The translations under genes were made by a program, and so were the position numbers. This document shows, one piece after another, positions 41,244 to 50,539 of a stretch of DNA of 64,000 nucleotides. The notes below the pieces were generated by a model, which had not been told where the DNA came from, searched no databases, and saw only the letters and a program-made list of their open reading frames with translations. Source of the DNA: Sphingomonas sp. MA1305 (lineage in GTDB: Bacteria; Pseudomonadota; Alphaproteobacteria; Sphingomonadales; Sphingomonadaceae). The stretch covers positions 186,001 to 250,000 of the forward strand of contig NZ_RCVT01000002.1 of the NCBI RefSeq assembly GCF_016107325.1, written 5' to 3'. Every line of letters starts with the position of its first letter. The stretch's first letter is position 1.

Positions 41244-43976
41244 ATGACCGACGCTCGACGCTGCGCCGCCCTTCTCCTGCTTGCCGCGCCCGCGTTGATC
41301 GCCGCAGACGCCCAGCAATCCGCCAAGCCGCAATATGCGCCCATCGCGACCCGCGACTTTGCGGTCGGACCGTTTCGCTTGGCCTTGCGCAGCGACACGC
41401 AGACGCTCGCGCGCCTGTCGCCGGCCGCGGAACCGGGGTTCAGCTTCGTGCCGACCGACCGTGAAGCGGAGCGTGCTGGCGATGGCTACAACCATATCGG
41501 CGACATCCACCTGCGCGTGCGGGCGCCGGGCAGCGCATGGCGCGACCTCGATTCGGCGGCGGCGCGGCGGCCGATCCGCGCCCTGCCCGCCGCCAAAACC
41601 GTGATCGCCGCCGCGGACATCACCGCAAGCCTGGGTACGGACAGCCCGCTGTCGGTCGAGCGCCGCTGGGTCGACGAGCACGGTCAGCTCGCGCTGCGCT
41701 TCACGCTCCGCAACGTCTCGGCGACGCCGGTGGAAATCGGTGTGCTCGGGCTGCCGATGGTGTTCGACAACATCATCACCGACCGCACGCTCGATCAGGC
41801 CCATGCGCAGGCGAGCTTCACCGACCCCTATATCGGCCGGGACGCCGGCTATCTGCAGGTTACGCGCCTGAACGGCAAGGGGCCGGCGCTGCTCGTTCTT
41901 CCGGAACGCGGCACGCCGCTCGAAGCCTATGTGCCGCTGCTCGGCCCACATGAGCGTGACGGGGCGAGCAGCTTCGCCGACAAGAGCCCGCGCGGGCAGA
42001 CGTCGGAAGGCTTCTACGACTGGACTGTCCATTCCGCCGGTTACGTGGAGCGCGAATGGAAGAAGGGTGGCGAACCGTGGAACGCGCCGACCGCCCGCAC
42101 GCTCGCGCCAGGCGAGACGCTGACCGTCGGCGTGCATCTGACCCCGGCACCGACGATTCGCGCGATCGAGATGACATTGGCCGCCGCCGGCCGTCCAGTC
42201 GCCGTCGGCATCCCTGGCTATGTCGTACCGACCGACACGAATGCGACCCTCTTCGTCAAGGCGCCGACGCCGATCGTGCGGATCGATAGCTGGCCGGCCG
42301 GTGCCATCACCGCGACGCCTGCCGGCACCGTCAAGGGCTGGACCCGTCTGTCGATCCGCGGCGCGCAATGGGGCCGCGCCCGCCTGACGCTGACCTATGC
42401 CGATGGCCAGGCGCAGACGGTCAGCTACGTCGTCACCAAGCCGCTCGATCAGACGATGGCCGACCTCGGCCGCTTCGCCACCACCCGCCAATGGTATGAA
42501 GGCATGGGCGACCCGTTCGGCCGCAGCCCGGCGATCCTGACCTACGACGATGAGGCTAAGAAGATCGTCGACGTCGAACCGCGCGTCTGGATCGCGGGCA
42601 TGAGCGACGAGGGCGGCGGTGGCAGCTGGGTCGCGGCGGTGATGAAACAGCTCGACAATCCCGACGCGGGTGAGATCGCCAAGCTGGAGCGCCTGATCGA
42701 CGCTACCGTCGTCGGCAATCTTCAGGTCGCCGACGGCCCGCATGCCGGCGCGGTCAAGAAGAGTCTCTTCTACTACGACCCCGCCAAATTCCCCCATCTC
42801 TACACTGGCGATCCGCGGCAATGGCAGAGCTGGACGTCCTGGAAGGAGAAGGACGCCAACGACCTCGGCCGTGCCTACAACTACCCGCATGTCGCGATCG
42901 GTCATTGGGTGCTCTACCGCACCGCACGCAATCACCCCGACCTGGTCACGCGGCATGATTGGCGCTGGTACCTGGACCATGCGTACCTCACCGTCGTGGC
43001 GATGATGCGGGACGCGCCTTACTATACCGAATTCGGCCTGATGGAGGGCGACGTATTCGTCGACATCCTCAAGGATCTCCAGCGCGAGGGGATGACCACG
43101 CAGGCGACCGAGATGGAACGGTTGATGCGCCACCGCGCCGACCATTGGCGCAGCCTGAAATATCCCTTCGGTTCTGAAATGGCGTGGGATTCGACCGGTC
43201 AGCCGGAGGTCTATGCCTGGATGCGCTATTTCGGTTTCCAGCCGCAGGCGGACATCACGCGCGAGGTGATCCTCGGCTACGATCCGACGATCCCGAGCTG
43301 GGGCTATAACGGCAATGCTCGCCGGTATTGGGACTTTCTGTACGGCGGCAAATATCCGCGTATCGAGCGGCAGATCCACCATTACGGCTCGGCGCTCAAT
43401 GCCGTGCCGCTGTTCGACGCCTATCGTGCCAATCCGGCCGACCTGCACCTGTTGCGCGTCGCCTATGGCGGGATGATGGGCGGCATCACCAATATCGATC
43501 AGGACGGCTTTTCCTCCGCCGCCTTCCATAGCGCGCCCGACATGATGCGCTGGGATCCATATAGCGGCGACTATGGGATGGGCTTCTTCGGCCATGCCTA
43601 TGCAGCGGGCAGCTATCTGGCGAACGATCCGACCTTCGGCTGGATTGGCTTCGGCGGCGACGTGCGCGAGGAGCGCGGCACGGTATCGATCGTACCAAAG
43701 GACGGTGCGCGATCGCGGCTGTTCGTCGCGCCGGCCGGACAATGGATCGAGCTGGAGGCCAGCAAGATCGCCAAGGCGGTCTACACCCCGGCAAGCGGCC
43801 ACATCGCGCTGACGCTCGATCCGGCCAGCCGCGGCACGACATCGGCACGGCTGTTTGTCACCCGCACCACGGGTGCCGGTGCGGCCTACCGGCCATCGAC
43901 AGGCCGGCTGGAGCGGGGTGGCTACACCATCCCGCTCGGAGCCGCTCCGGTAGAGGTCGATCTCACAGGCAGGTGA
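41244..43976 (+). CDS. large exported protein, DUF5695-like, predicted (alpha/alpha)-barrel carbohydrate enzyme
   Basis: Exported protein of 910 residues with a signal peptide (RRCAALLLLAAPALIAADA). Residues about 35-330 are beta-rich (several sandwich strands); residues about 430-800 are helical with many aromatic-acidic clusters (SWTSWKEKDANDLGRAYNYPHVAIGHWVLYRTA, GSEMAWDSTGQPEVYAWMRYFGF, SWGYNGNARRYWDFLYGG), the pattern of (alpha/alpha)6 glycoside hydrolases. It resembles DUF5695 proteins, for which I know no established activity. Its place after a TonB receptor and opposite a GH127/GH146 operon suggests a sugar-releasing enzyme. The ATG at 41244 is preferred to the GTG one codon earlier. 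Confidence 0.72.
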   Translation: MTDARRCAALLLLAAPALIAADAQQSAKPQYAPIATRDFAVGPFRLALRSDTQTLARLSPAAEPGFSFVPTDREAERAGDGYNHIGDIHLRVRAPGSAWRDLDSAAARRPIRALPAAKTVIAAADITASLGTDSPLSVERRWVDEHGQLALRFTLRNVSATPVEIGVLGLPMVFDNIITDRTLDQAHAQASFTDPYIGRDAGYLQVTRLNGKGPALLVLPERGTPLEAYVPLLGPHERDGASSFADKSPRGQTSEGFYDWTVHSAGYVEREWKKGGEPWNAPTARTLAPGETLTVGVHLTPAPTIRAIEMTLAAAGRPVAVGIPGYVVPTDTNATLFVKAPTPIVRIDSWPAGAITATPAGTVKGWTRLSIRGAQWGRARLTLTYADGQAQTVSYVVTKPLDQTMADLGRFATTRQWYEGMGDPFGRSPAILTYDDEAKKIVDVEPRVWIAGMSDEGGGGSWVAAVMKQLDNPDAGEIAKLERLIDATVVGNLQVADGPHAGAVKKSLFYYDPAKFPHLYTGDPRQWQSWTSWKEKDANDLGRAYNYPHVAIGHWVLYRTARNHPDLVTRHDWRWYLDHAYLTVVAMMRDAPYYTEFGLMEGDVFVDILKDLQREGMTTQATEMERLMRHRADHWRSLKYPFGSEMAWDSTGQPEVYAWMRYFGFQPQADITREVILGYDPTIPSWGYNGNARRYWDFLYGGKYPRIERQIHHYGSALNAVPLFDAYRANPADLHLLRVAYGGMMGGITNIDQDGFSSAAFHSAPDMMRWDPYSGDYGMGFFGHAYAAGSYLANDPTFGWIGFGGDVREERGTVSIVPKDGARSRLFVAPAGQWIELEASKIAKAVYTPASGHIALTLDPASRGTTSARLFVTRTTGAGAAYRPSTGRLERGGYTIPLGAAPVEVDLTGR

Positions 43977-44105
43977 CGCTGCGGCGCGCCGTCGCATCCG
44001 ACCTGCCTTGCCCGATCGCGCGGAATGACGCGGCCAGCAAGGCACTTCCGCCCGAAGCGGACGCACTCTAAGGATCGGGCCACATCACGGAGCCCGGACA
44101 CGACG

Positions 44106-44786
44106 ATGGACCTGCTGCTGGTCGAGGACGACACCGCTTATGCCGAGACGCTGGCCGCGGAATTGCGCGCGCTCGATCATGCGGTGACCATCGCGCCAAC
44201 GGGGATTTCCGCCCTCGAAGCAGTGGCGCGGGCCCGTTTCGACGCGATGATCCTCGACCGCATGCTGCCGCAGCTGGAGGGCACATCCGTGCTGCAGCGG
44301 TTGCGCGAGGCGGGCAACACCCTGCCCGTCGTGATGCTGAGCGCGCTCGGCCGGTCGGTCGAGAAGGTCGAGGGGCTGGACGCAGGCGCCGACGATTACG
44401 TCGTCAAGCCAACGCCCGCGATCGAATTGGATGCACGGCTGAAGGCGCTCGCCAGGGCGCGCGGCTGGACCGCGGGCGGCAGCGGCGGCGATACGTTGCG
44501 CGCCGGCGATATCACCGTCAGCCCGACGCAATTGCGCGCCTGGCGCAACGATCAGCCGCTCGACCTCACCAAGCTCGAACTGGGCCTGCTGACCGAACTC
44601 GCCCGCCAGCCGGGGACGATCCTGACCCGGGCGATGCTGCTCGAACGCGTCTGGGGCTATGATTTCGAACCCGCGACCAACATCGTCGATGCGCAGGTGC
44701 GGATGCTGCGACGGAAGCTGATCGCGGCGGGCGACGATGACCCGATCGTCACCAAGCGCGGTCTGGGCTATATGCTGCGCGGATGA
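44106..44786 (+). CDS. OmpR-family response regulator
   Basis: Regulator of 226 residues: receiver with LVEDD, phospho-acceptor D51 (ILDRMLPQLEG) and lysine in DDYVVKPTPAIEL, then a winged-helix domain (about 135-225; LERVWGYDFEPATNIVDAQVRMLRRKL, VTKRGLGYML). The start MDLLLVEDD at 44106 gives a standard receiver N-terminus. It is followed by its kinase with a 4-base overlap. The pair lies between the glycoprotein-type locus and a TonB receptor, but nothing in the sequence ties it to either. Confidence 0.92.
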   Translation: MDLLLVEDDTAYAETLAAELRALDHAVTIAPTGISALEAVARARFDAMILDRMLPQLEGTSVLQRLREAGNTLPVVMLSALGRSVEKVEGLDAGADDYVVKPTPAIELDARLKALARARGWTAGGSGGDTLRAGDITVSPTQLRAWRNDQPLDLTKLELGLLTELARQPGTILTRAMLLERVWGYDFEPATNIVDAQVRMLRRKLIAAGDDDPIVTKRGLGYMLRG

Positions 44787-46171
44787 CGGCGCCGCGCGTC
44801 CTGACCTATCGGCCGCGTTGGTGGCGGTCATTGTCGCTGCGCGCGCTGACCACAATCTTCCTGTTGCTGTTTCTCGGCACGACGCTGACCACCGGTTATG
44901 CCACTTTCGCTGCCTCGCGCGCGGCGGTCGCGCATCTCGTCGATCGGCGTATCGCGACGGTCAGCGACGAGATCGACGACGATGTTCGCCCCGGGGACGC
45001 CGCCGCGGTCCTGGCGCGGATCGATCGGCTCAGCCACCAGCGCGATACGGGCGATATCGGGCTCGAGCTGCGCGATGCATCGGGCCATCGCCTCGGCGGC
45101 AATATCATGCTCAAACGGCCGCTGCCGCCGGGGTTCTCAACGGTCCGCCACCATGACCGGATCACCGGCCTGTCCGCCGGCCGAGCGCTGGTCCGTCCGC
45201 TCGGTGGCGGATTATGGCTGACCACCGTCGGCGAAACCGAACCGTTCGACGATTATGCGTCGTTGCGGCTGCGCAATTATCTGTTCGGTTTCGGGGCGAT
45301 CGTCGTCGTCGTGCTGACCGGCACCGCGTTGCTAGCATTCCTGATCGGCCGCCGGATTGCCGCGGTGCGCGACACGGCCGAAGCGATTATCGACGGCGAT
45401 CTGCGCGCACGCCTGCCCGTCGCGGCGGGCGGTGGCGCCTTCGCGCGCGAGGCGGCGACGTTCAATCGTATGCTCGACCGGATCGAGCGGCTGATGGCCG
45501 AGGTCGCCGGGGTCAGCAACGACATCGCCCACGATCTGCGCATGCCGCTTGCCCGGCTGCGCGGCCAGCTCGCGCTGATCGCCGCCCGCGCGCCAAGCCC
45601 CGCGTGGCGAACGGAGCTCGACCACGCTTTGCAGCAGTGCGATGCTCTGCTCGCGATGTTCGCTGCAACGTTGCGGATCAGCGAGGTCGAGGCAGGCCGC
45701 CGCCGCGCCGGCTTCGCCCGGCTCGATTTGGGCGCGCTGGCGGCGGAGATCGGCGAGACGATGGCGGAGGTCGCCACCGACACCGGCCATCGCCTCAGCG
45801 TCGACGCAGGCATCGCGCTGCCGGTGGAGGGTGACCGGCAATTGCTGGCCCAGGCGTTGATCAACCTGATCGAGAATGCCTTCCGCCACACGCCGGCGGG
45901 TACGTCGGTCACGCTGCACGTGGCCCGCAACGGCGACATCGCCTGCGTCACCATACGGGATCGCGGCCCCGGCATCGCCGTCGCGGACCGCGGCACCGCA
46001 TTGCGCCGCTTCGGGCGGCTCGACACGAGCCGACACAGCGAGGGACATGGCCTGGGCCTGCCGCTGGTCGACGCGATCGCGCGGTTACACCGCGGTACGC
46101 TGATCCTGGGAGATGCCGAGCCGGGGCTCAGCGTGACGCTCGCTTTGCCCTGTGCCGGGAACAGCGCCTGA
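44783..46171 (+). CDS. sensor histidine kinase
   Basis: Inner-membrane kinase of 462 residues. Two transmembrane segments (about 18-42 and 168-190) enclose a periplasmic sensor of about 125 residues; HAMP follows, then HisKA with H250 (SNDIAHDLRMPLARLRG) and an HATPase domain with N box LINLIENAFRHTP, DRGPGIAVADR and GHGLGLPLVDAI. The start overlaps the regulator stop by ATGA. The layout resembles QseC/PmrB-type kinases. The stimulus is unknown. Confidence 0.9.
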   Translation: MTAPRVLTYRPRWWRSLSLRALTTIFLLLFLGTTLTTGYATFAASRAAVAHLVDRRIATVSDEIDDDVRPGDAAAVLARIDRLSHQRDTGDIGLELRDASGHRLGGNIMLKRPLPPGFSTVRHHDRITGLSAGRALVRPLGGGLWLTTVGETEPFDDYASLRLRNYLFGFGAIVVVVLTGTALLAFLIGRRIAAVRDTAEAIIDGDLRARLPVAAGGGAFAREAATFNRMLDRIERLMAEVAGVSNDIAHDLRMPLARLRGQLALIAARAPSPAWRTELDHALQQCDALLAMFAATLRISEVEAGRRRAGFARLDLGALAAEIGETMAEVATDTGHRLSVDAGIALPVEGDRQLLAQALINLIENAFRHTPAGTSVTLHVARNGDIACVTIRDRGPGIAVADRGTALRRFGRLDTSRHSEGHGLGLPLVDAIARLHRGTLILGDAEPGLSVTLALPCAGNSA

Positions 46172-46283
46172 TCGCGGCATCCAGCCCTCCTAGCCCTTTG
46201 CCCGCCCCCCGTTTTGGCAATGGGAGCGGCGCAAGACGGAGACCCCCGTCTGATCCGGAGCCAGCGACATTCCGCAGAAACGG

Positions 46284-46313
46284 AAACGCCCGGCCCCGGG
46301 GGACCAGGCGTTT
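46284..46313. terminator. bidirectional hairpin between convergent genes
   Basis: AAACGCC and GGCGTTT pair around an inner GC-rich section. It lies between the convergent kinase (plus) and TonB receptor (minus) stop codons, flanked by A/T on both sides, and could end both transcripts. Confidence 0.55.
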
Positions 46314-46334
46314 GTCGTCGGCCGTGACCGGGGA

Positions 46335-48953
46335 TCAGAAGCGCATCGTCGCTTCCACACCCCAGGTCCGTGGCGGATTGAAGTTGGCGTAATCGCCGAG
46401 GATGCCGCCATAGCTGGTCGAGATCAGCTGACCGGTGGCGCCGTAATTGTACACCGGCACCGAGTTCGCCGACGAGCGACGATAGATGTAGGTCGTATCG
46501 AGCAGGTTGCGCACCCAGAAGGCAAACGTCACCTTGTTGGTCGGCGACACCGCGATGTCGGCGAGCGACAGGCGGCCGTTCATGATGAAGCTGGCGTCGG
46601 TCTTGGTCGGCTCGAGCTGGAAGCTATACTGGCTGCTCGCGTAATTGCCGTCGAGGTGCAGGCGGACGCTGGCATCGCCGACGTTGATCGGAACGGCGTA
46701 ATCGATCGCCGCCGATGCCGCATTACGCGGCGTGTAGACGATGTAGAGCTGCTGCGCCGGAGCGCCCGGGGTCAGCGGGTTCACCGCCGAGGGCGCCTTC
46801 CAATAGGTGTAGGCGTAGGAACCGGTCAGCGTCAGCCCCTGCACCGGTGCGACCGTCAGATCGGCCTCGATGCCGCGGATCTTGCTCTTGCCGGCGTTGA
46901 TCGTCTGTTCGATGTGGCTGCCGTTGGTTGGGCTCGATCCGTTGGTGTCGAAATAGTCGAAGTCGAACTGCGTGTTCGACCGGTTCATGATGTAGCCGGC
47001 GAGGTTCAGCCGCGCCTTGTGGTTCCAGAAGTCCATCTTCGAGCCGATTTCATACGACTTGACGGCTTCCGGACCAAAGGCGTTGAACTGCAGCGAACGG
47101 TCGTTGGCGCCGCCGGCGCGGAAGCCAGTGGCATACTTGGCATAGAGGTGCACGTCCGGCGTCGCATCGAACGCGACGTTGACCATCGGGTCGAAGCGGC
47201 TGATGCTGTTGCGGAAGCCGAATGGCGAGACGGTGCCGGCGGTGACCAGATCGGCGCGATTGTTGACCACGTACAGCGTACCGTGACGCTTGTCCTTGGT
47301 CCAGCGGCCACCGGCGGTAATGTGCAACACGTCGCCCAACGCCGACGGCGTGAAGGTCAGATTGCCGAACAGCGAGTAATTGTGGTCGCTCGCCTGGCTG
47401 GCGCGGGTGATGAACTGGCAGCTGTTGGCGAATTGCGGCACCGTCGTCGCCAGCGTGTTGTTGCACGACGGATCGTACTGCTGATAGCCCGAATTGGCGC
47501 TGGTGATCGCATTCGCATTGCCCGGGATCGGGCTGCGAATGGTGTAGGCCGTGCCGTCCGCGTTCCACAGGTTGCTCAGCGGCGTCGCCGCATATTCAGT
47601 GGCGTGTTCGGTGAAATAATAAGCGCCGACGACATAGTCGAGCTGGTCGGCGCTACCGACCGCCTGGAATTCCTGGCTGAACTGGTGCTGACGCAGGAAC
47701 GACAGGCTGTAGCGGCTGAAGTTCGAGTTGGGCGCGAAGCTGCTCCGCTCCGGACCGCCCGAATTGTCCCACTGGTCCGTGCTGACGCCGCGCCAAGCGG
47801 TGATCGACCGCAATTCGACCGCCGGAGCGACCTGATAGCGCAGATTGGACGAGAAGCCGTGCGTGATGTCGACGCTGGGCTGCTGCGGCACGCCGACGTC
47901 GGCGACCTTCTGCCGATCCGGATGCACGCCGACCAGCGGCGCCTTGGGCGCGATGCAGACGGGGCGGCCGGCGGCCGCCTGCGCTGCGGTGATCGTGCCG
48001 CCGCAATTCACGCCATTCAGCTGGAGGACGCCGCTGCTGTTGAACGTGCCGACCGGATAGTTGTTGGGGTTGTAGCTGATCAGCTGACTGAACTGCGGCG
48101 TATTGTCGTCCTTCGCATAATCATAGGCGAAGTCGGCGGTGAAGCCGTCGACCGGCTTCCAGCGCGCGGCGACGCGGCCGCCCTTGCGGTCGTAATAATT
48201 CCAGCCAGTCGAACCCGTCAGCGGGTCCTTCACCGTCGGATCCTGATGCTGGTAGACGCCGTCGAACTTCAGCGAGATGTCGTAGAAGGCCGGCAGGTCG
48301 AGGTGCACGTCCGCGTTGCGGCTGCCGTAATTGCCGACGCCCGCGGTCATGCGGCCGCCGAACACGCCGGTCGGCGCGCGCGAGACCAGCGACAGCGCGC
48401 CGCCTTCGGTGTTGCGGCCGAACAACGTGCCCTGCGGACCCTTGAGCACCTCGATCCGCTCGATGTCGAACAGCGCAGCGTTGAGGCCCTGCGTCTTACC
48501 CAGAGCGACGCCGTCGATGTAGACGCCGACGCCGCCGTCACGCGCGGTCTGGTTCTGGTCGTAGGGGACGATGCCGCGGATGCCGATCGTCAATGCCGAC
48601 TGGCGCGCCTCGAAAGTGGCGACGCGCAGGGACGGAATCGTGCCGTCGGCGAGGTTGAACAGGCTGAGGACGTGGCGGTCGGCGAGCGCCTGCGTGTTGA
48701 GCACGCTGATCGAGATCGGCGTCTTCTGCAAATTGGTTTCGCGCCGCGTCGCGGTGACGACGATGTCGCCGAGTTGCGAGCCGCCCTCTTCCGTCGCGGG
48801 CTGATCGGCAGTGGTCGCCTGCGCATCGGCGGTCGCCTGCGTCTGCGCCGGCTTGGCCGTGTCGTTGGTCGTCTTCGCCTCGGCCGCGCCCGACGCCACG
48901 AGCAGAGCGGCGCCCGCGAGCAGACGCAACCGCATACGCGAATGGATCGACAT
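46335..48953 (-). CDS. TonB-dependent receptor
   Basis: Outer-membrane transporter of 872 residues. Signal peptide about 1-27 (LRLLAGAALLVASGAAEAK), glutamine/threonine-rich linker, then plug: IVVTATRRETNLQKTPISISVL, GIRGIVPYDQNQTARDGGVGVYIDGVALG, FDIERIEVLKGPQGTLFGRNTEGGALSLVSRAP. The barrel ends in VEATMRF. The plug resembles receptors commonly annotated for complex organic or sugar ligands in sphingomonads. GGGGA lies nine bases before the ATG. It is 119 bases downstream of the halogenase gene on the same strand. Confidence 0.95.
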   Translation of the reverse strand: MSIHSRMRLRLLAGAALLVASGAAEAKTTNDTAKPAQTQATADAQATTADQPATEEGGSQLGDIVVTATRRETNLQKTPISISVLNTQALADRHVLSLFNLADGTIPSLRVATFEARQSALTIGIRGIVPYDQNQTARDGGVGVYIDGVALGKTQGLNAALFDIERIEVLKGPQGTLFGRNTEGGALSLVSRAPTGVFGGRMTAGVGNYGSRNADVHLDLPAFYDISLKFDGVYQHQDPTVKDPLTGSTGWNYYDRKGGRVAARWKPVDGFTADFAYDYAKDDNTPQFSQLISYNPNNYPVGTFNSSGVLQLNGVNCGGTITAAQAAAGRPVCIAPKAPLVGVHPDRQKVADVGVPQQPSVDITHGFSSNLRYQVAPAVELRSITAWRGVSTDQWDNSGGPERSSFAPNSNFSRYSLSFLRQHQFSQEFQAVGSADQLDYVVGAYYFTEHATEYAATPLSNLWNADGTAYTIRSPIPGNANAITSANSGYQQYDPSCNNTLATTVPQFANSCQFITRASQASDHNYSLFGNLTFTPSALGDVLHITAGGRWTKDKRHGTLYVVNNRADLVTAGTVSPFGFRNSISRFDPMVNVAFDATPDVHLYAKYATGFRAGGANDRSLQFNAFGPEAVKSYEIGSKMDFWNHKARLNLAGYIMNRSNTQFDFDYFDTNGSSPTNGSHIEQTINAGKSKIRGIEADLTVAPVQGLTLTGSYAYTYWKAPSAVNPLTPGAPAQQLYIVYTPRNAASAAIDYAVPINVGDASVRLHLDGNYASSQYSFQLEPTKTDASFIMNGRLSLADIAVSPTNKVTFAFWVRNLLDTTYIYRRSSANSVPVYNYGATGQLISTSYGGILGDYANFNPPRTWGVEATMRF

Positions 48954-49072
48954 GTCGTAAAGTCCCCTTGATCAGCCACTTCGGCTTCTCGGGGCGCGTT
49001 ATCCGCGAGTCGGGACGGTGCCGTGACAGATCAAAGACAGAAAAATCCCACAAAACTCATCCTGATTTCATA

Positions 49073-50539
49073 TTAGGCGAACCGACGCAGGAAGTCGGCA
49101 TGGCTCGGCACGGTCTGCAAGCGGTGGCGGATGCCGGCGTCGAGCCCACCGAGCGCCCGTTGCAGGTCCTGCGCCGGCAGCATCCGTGCAAGATGGTGGT
49201 AATCGCGCGGCTCCAGTCCCTGACCGAGCATCACCTGCACCCAGGAATCGATGCGGAAGATCTGATCCTGGTCCTGGAACGCCGCCGCCTGCTCGCGGAA
49301 CAGCGCGATCCGCGCCGCCAGCGTGTCCGGCACCTCCATCGCCGCCATCCGGCGCCAGAACGGCTCCGCCCGGTCGTTCAGATGATAGTGGAGGATGACG
49401 AAGTCGCGGACATGCTCCCACTCCGCCCGCGTGCGCGCGTTGAAGCGATCGGCGAGCGCGCCGTCGTCGCCGGCGAAGGGGAAGCTCTGCACGAAACGCG
49501 TCACCGCGATCATGACCAGATGGATGCTGGTCGATTCGAGCGGCTCGATAAACCCGCTCGCCAATCCGAGCGCCAGGCAATTGCGGTGCCAGGCACGCTT
49601 CCGCATGCCGGTGGTAAAGCGAATCGGTCGTGGATCGAACAGCGGCGTGCCCTCGATCCCGTCGAGCAGGGTCGCGCGCGCTTCCTCCTCCGTCATGTCG
49701 CGGCTGGAAAAGACGATGCCGTTGCCGACCCGATGCTGCAGCGGGATGCGCCAGCGCCAGCCTGCGCAGTGCGCGATCGCGCGGGTATAGGGCATCGGCG
49801 GCCCGACGCTGTCCGTCTGCACCGCCAGCGCGGTATCGGTCGGCAGCCAGTGGCTCCAATCGTCATAGCCGGTCGTCAGCGCATCCTCGATCAGCAGCGC
49901 GCGAAAGCCGGTGCAATCGATGAAAAAGTCGCCGTCGATCACCGCGCCGGAGGCGAGCCGCAAGGCACGCAGATCGCCCGTCTCCCCGTCCCGATCGACG
50001 GCGACGATACGCCCTTCGATGCGGCGGGCGCCCGCCGCCTCGGCATGGCCGCGCAGGAAGGCGGCATAGGCGGTGGCATCAAGATGATAGGCATAGGCGA
50101 GGCCGGCGGCCGGATCGGTCGAGAAGCGCCCCTCCGCCGCGGCGCGCAATTCCGCCGAATAGTCGCCATAGGCGCCGCCGAAACCCTGCCGCCGCGCCTC
50201 CAGCCAGAAATGCTGGAAGTCGGCGACGAACATCGACCGGCCGACCGATCCGAAGGCGTGGAAGTAGCGCGCGCCTTCGCGCAGCCAGTGTTCGAAGCTG
50301 ATGCCGAGCTTGAACGTCGCCCCCGTCGCGCGGACGAAGGCATCCTCGTCGACGCCGATGAAGTCGTGGAAGGTGCGGATCGTCGGGATCGTCGATTCAC
50401 CGACGCCGACGGTGCCGATCGCATCAGATTCGATCAGCACCACCTCGATCAACGGCGACAGCTGGCGAACCAGCGCCGCCGCGGCGAGCCAGCCGGCGGT
50501 ACCGCCGCCCGCGACGACGACGCGTCGCACCTGCCTCAT
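49073..50539 (-). CDS. flavin-dependent tryptophan halogenase family protein
   Basis: FADH2-dependent halogenase-like enzyme of 488 residues. All key features of the family are intact: FAD motif VVVAGGGTAGWLAAAAL (7-23), catalytic lysine K77 (ATFKLGI), W261-x-W263-x-I-P (GWRWRIP), which separates halogenases from monooxygenases, and E335 (EPLESTS). Its ATG overlaps the cupin-like gene stop by 4 bases. Homologues sit beside TonB receptors in Caulobacter, Xanthomonas and Brevundimonas, some with demonstrated indole halogenation in vitro, but the natural substrate of this cassette is not settled. Confidence 0.92.
   Translation of the reverse strand: MRQVRRVVVAGGGTAGWLAAAALVRQLSPLIEVVLIESDAIGTVGVGESTIPTIRTFHDFIGVDEDAFVRATGATFKLGISFEHWLREGARYFHAFGSVGRSMFVADFQHFWLEARRQGFGGAYGDYSAELRAAAEGRFSTDPAAGLAYAYHLDATAYAAFLRGHAEAAGARRIEGRIVAVDRDGETGDLRALRLASGAVIDGDFFIDCTGFRALLIEDALTTGYDDWSHWLPTDTALAVQTDSVGPPMPYTRAIAHCAGWRWRIPLQHRVGNGIVFSSRDMTEEEARATLLDGIEGTPLFDPRPIRFTTGMRKRAWHRNCLALGLASGFIEPLESTSIHLVMIAVTRFVQSFPFAGDDGALADRFNARTRAEWEHVRDFVILHYHLNDRAEPFWRRMAAMEVPDTLAARIALFREQAAAFQDQDQIFRIDSWVQVMLGQGLEPRDYHHLARMLPAQDLQRALGGLDAGIRHRLQTVPSHADFLRRFA

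Noticed and set aside
46656..48971. A 771-codon plus-strand frame opposite a TonB receptor
   Set aside because: Same explanation: antisense of a receptor with clear plug and barrel signatures; no ribosome-binding site or domain.
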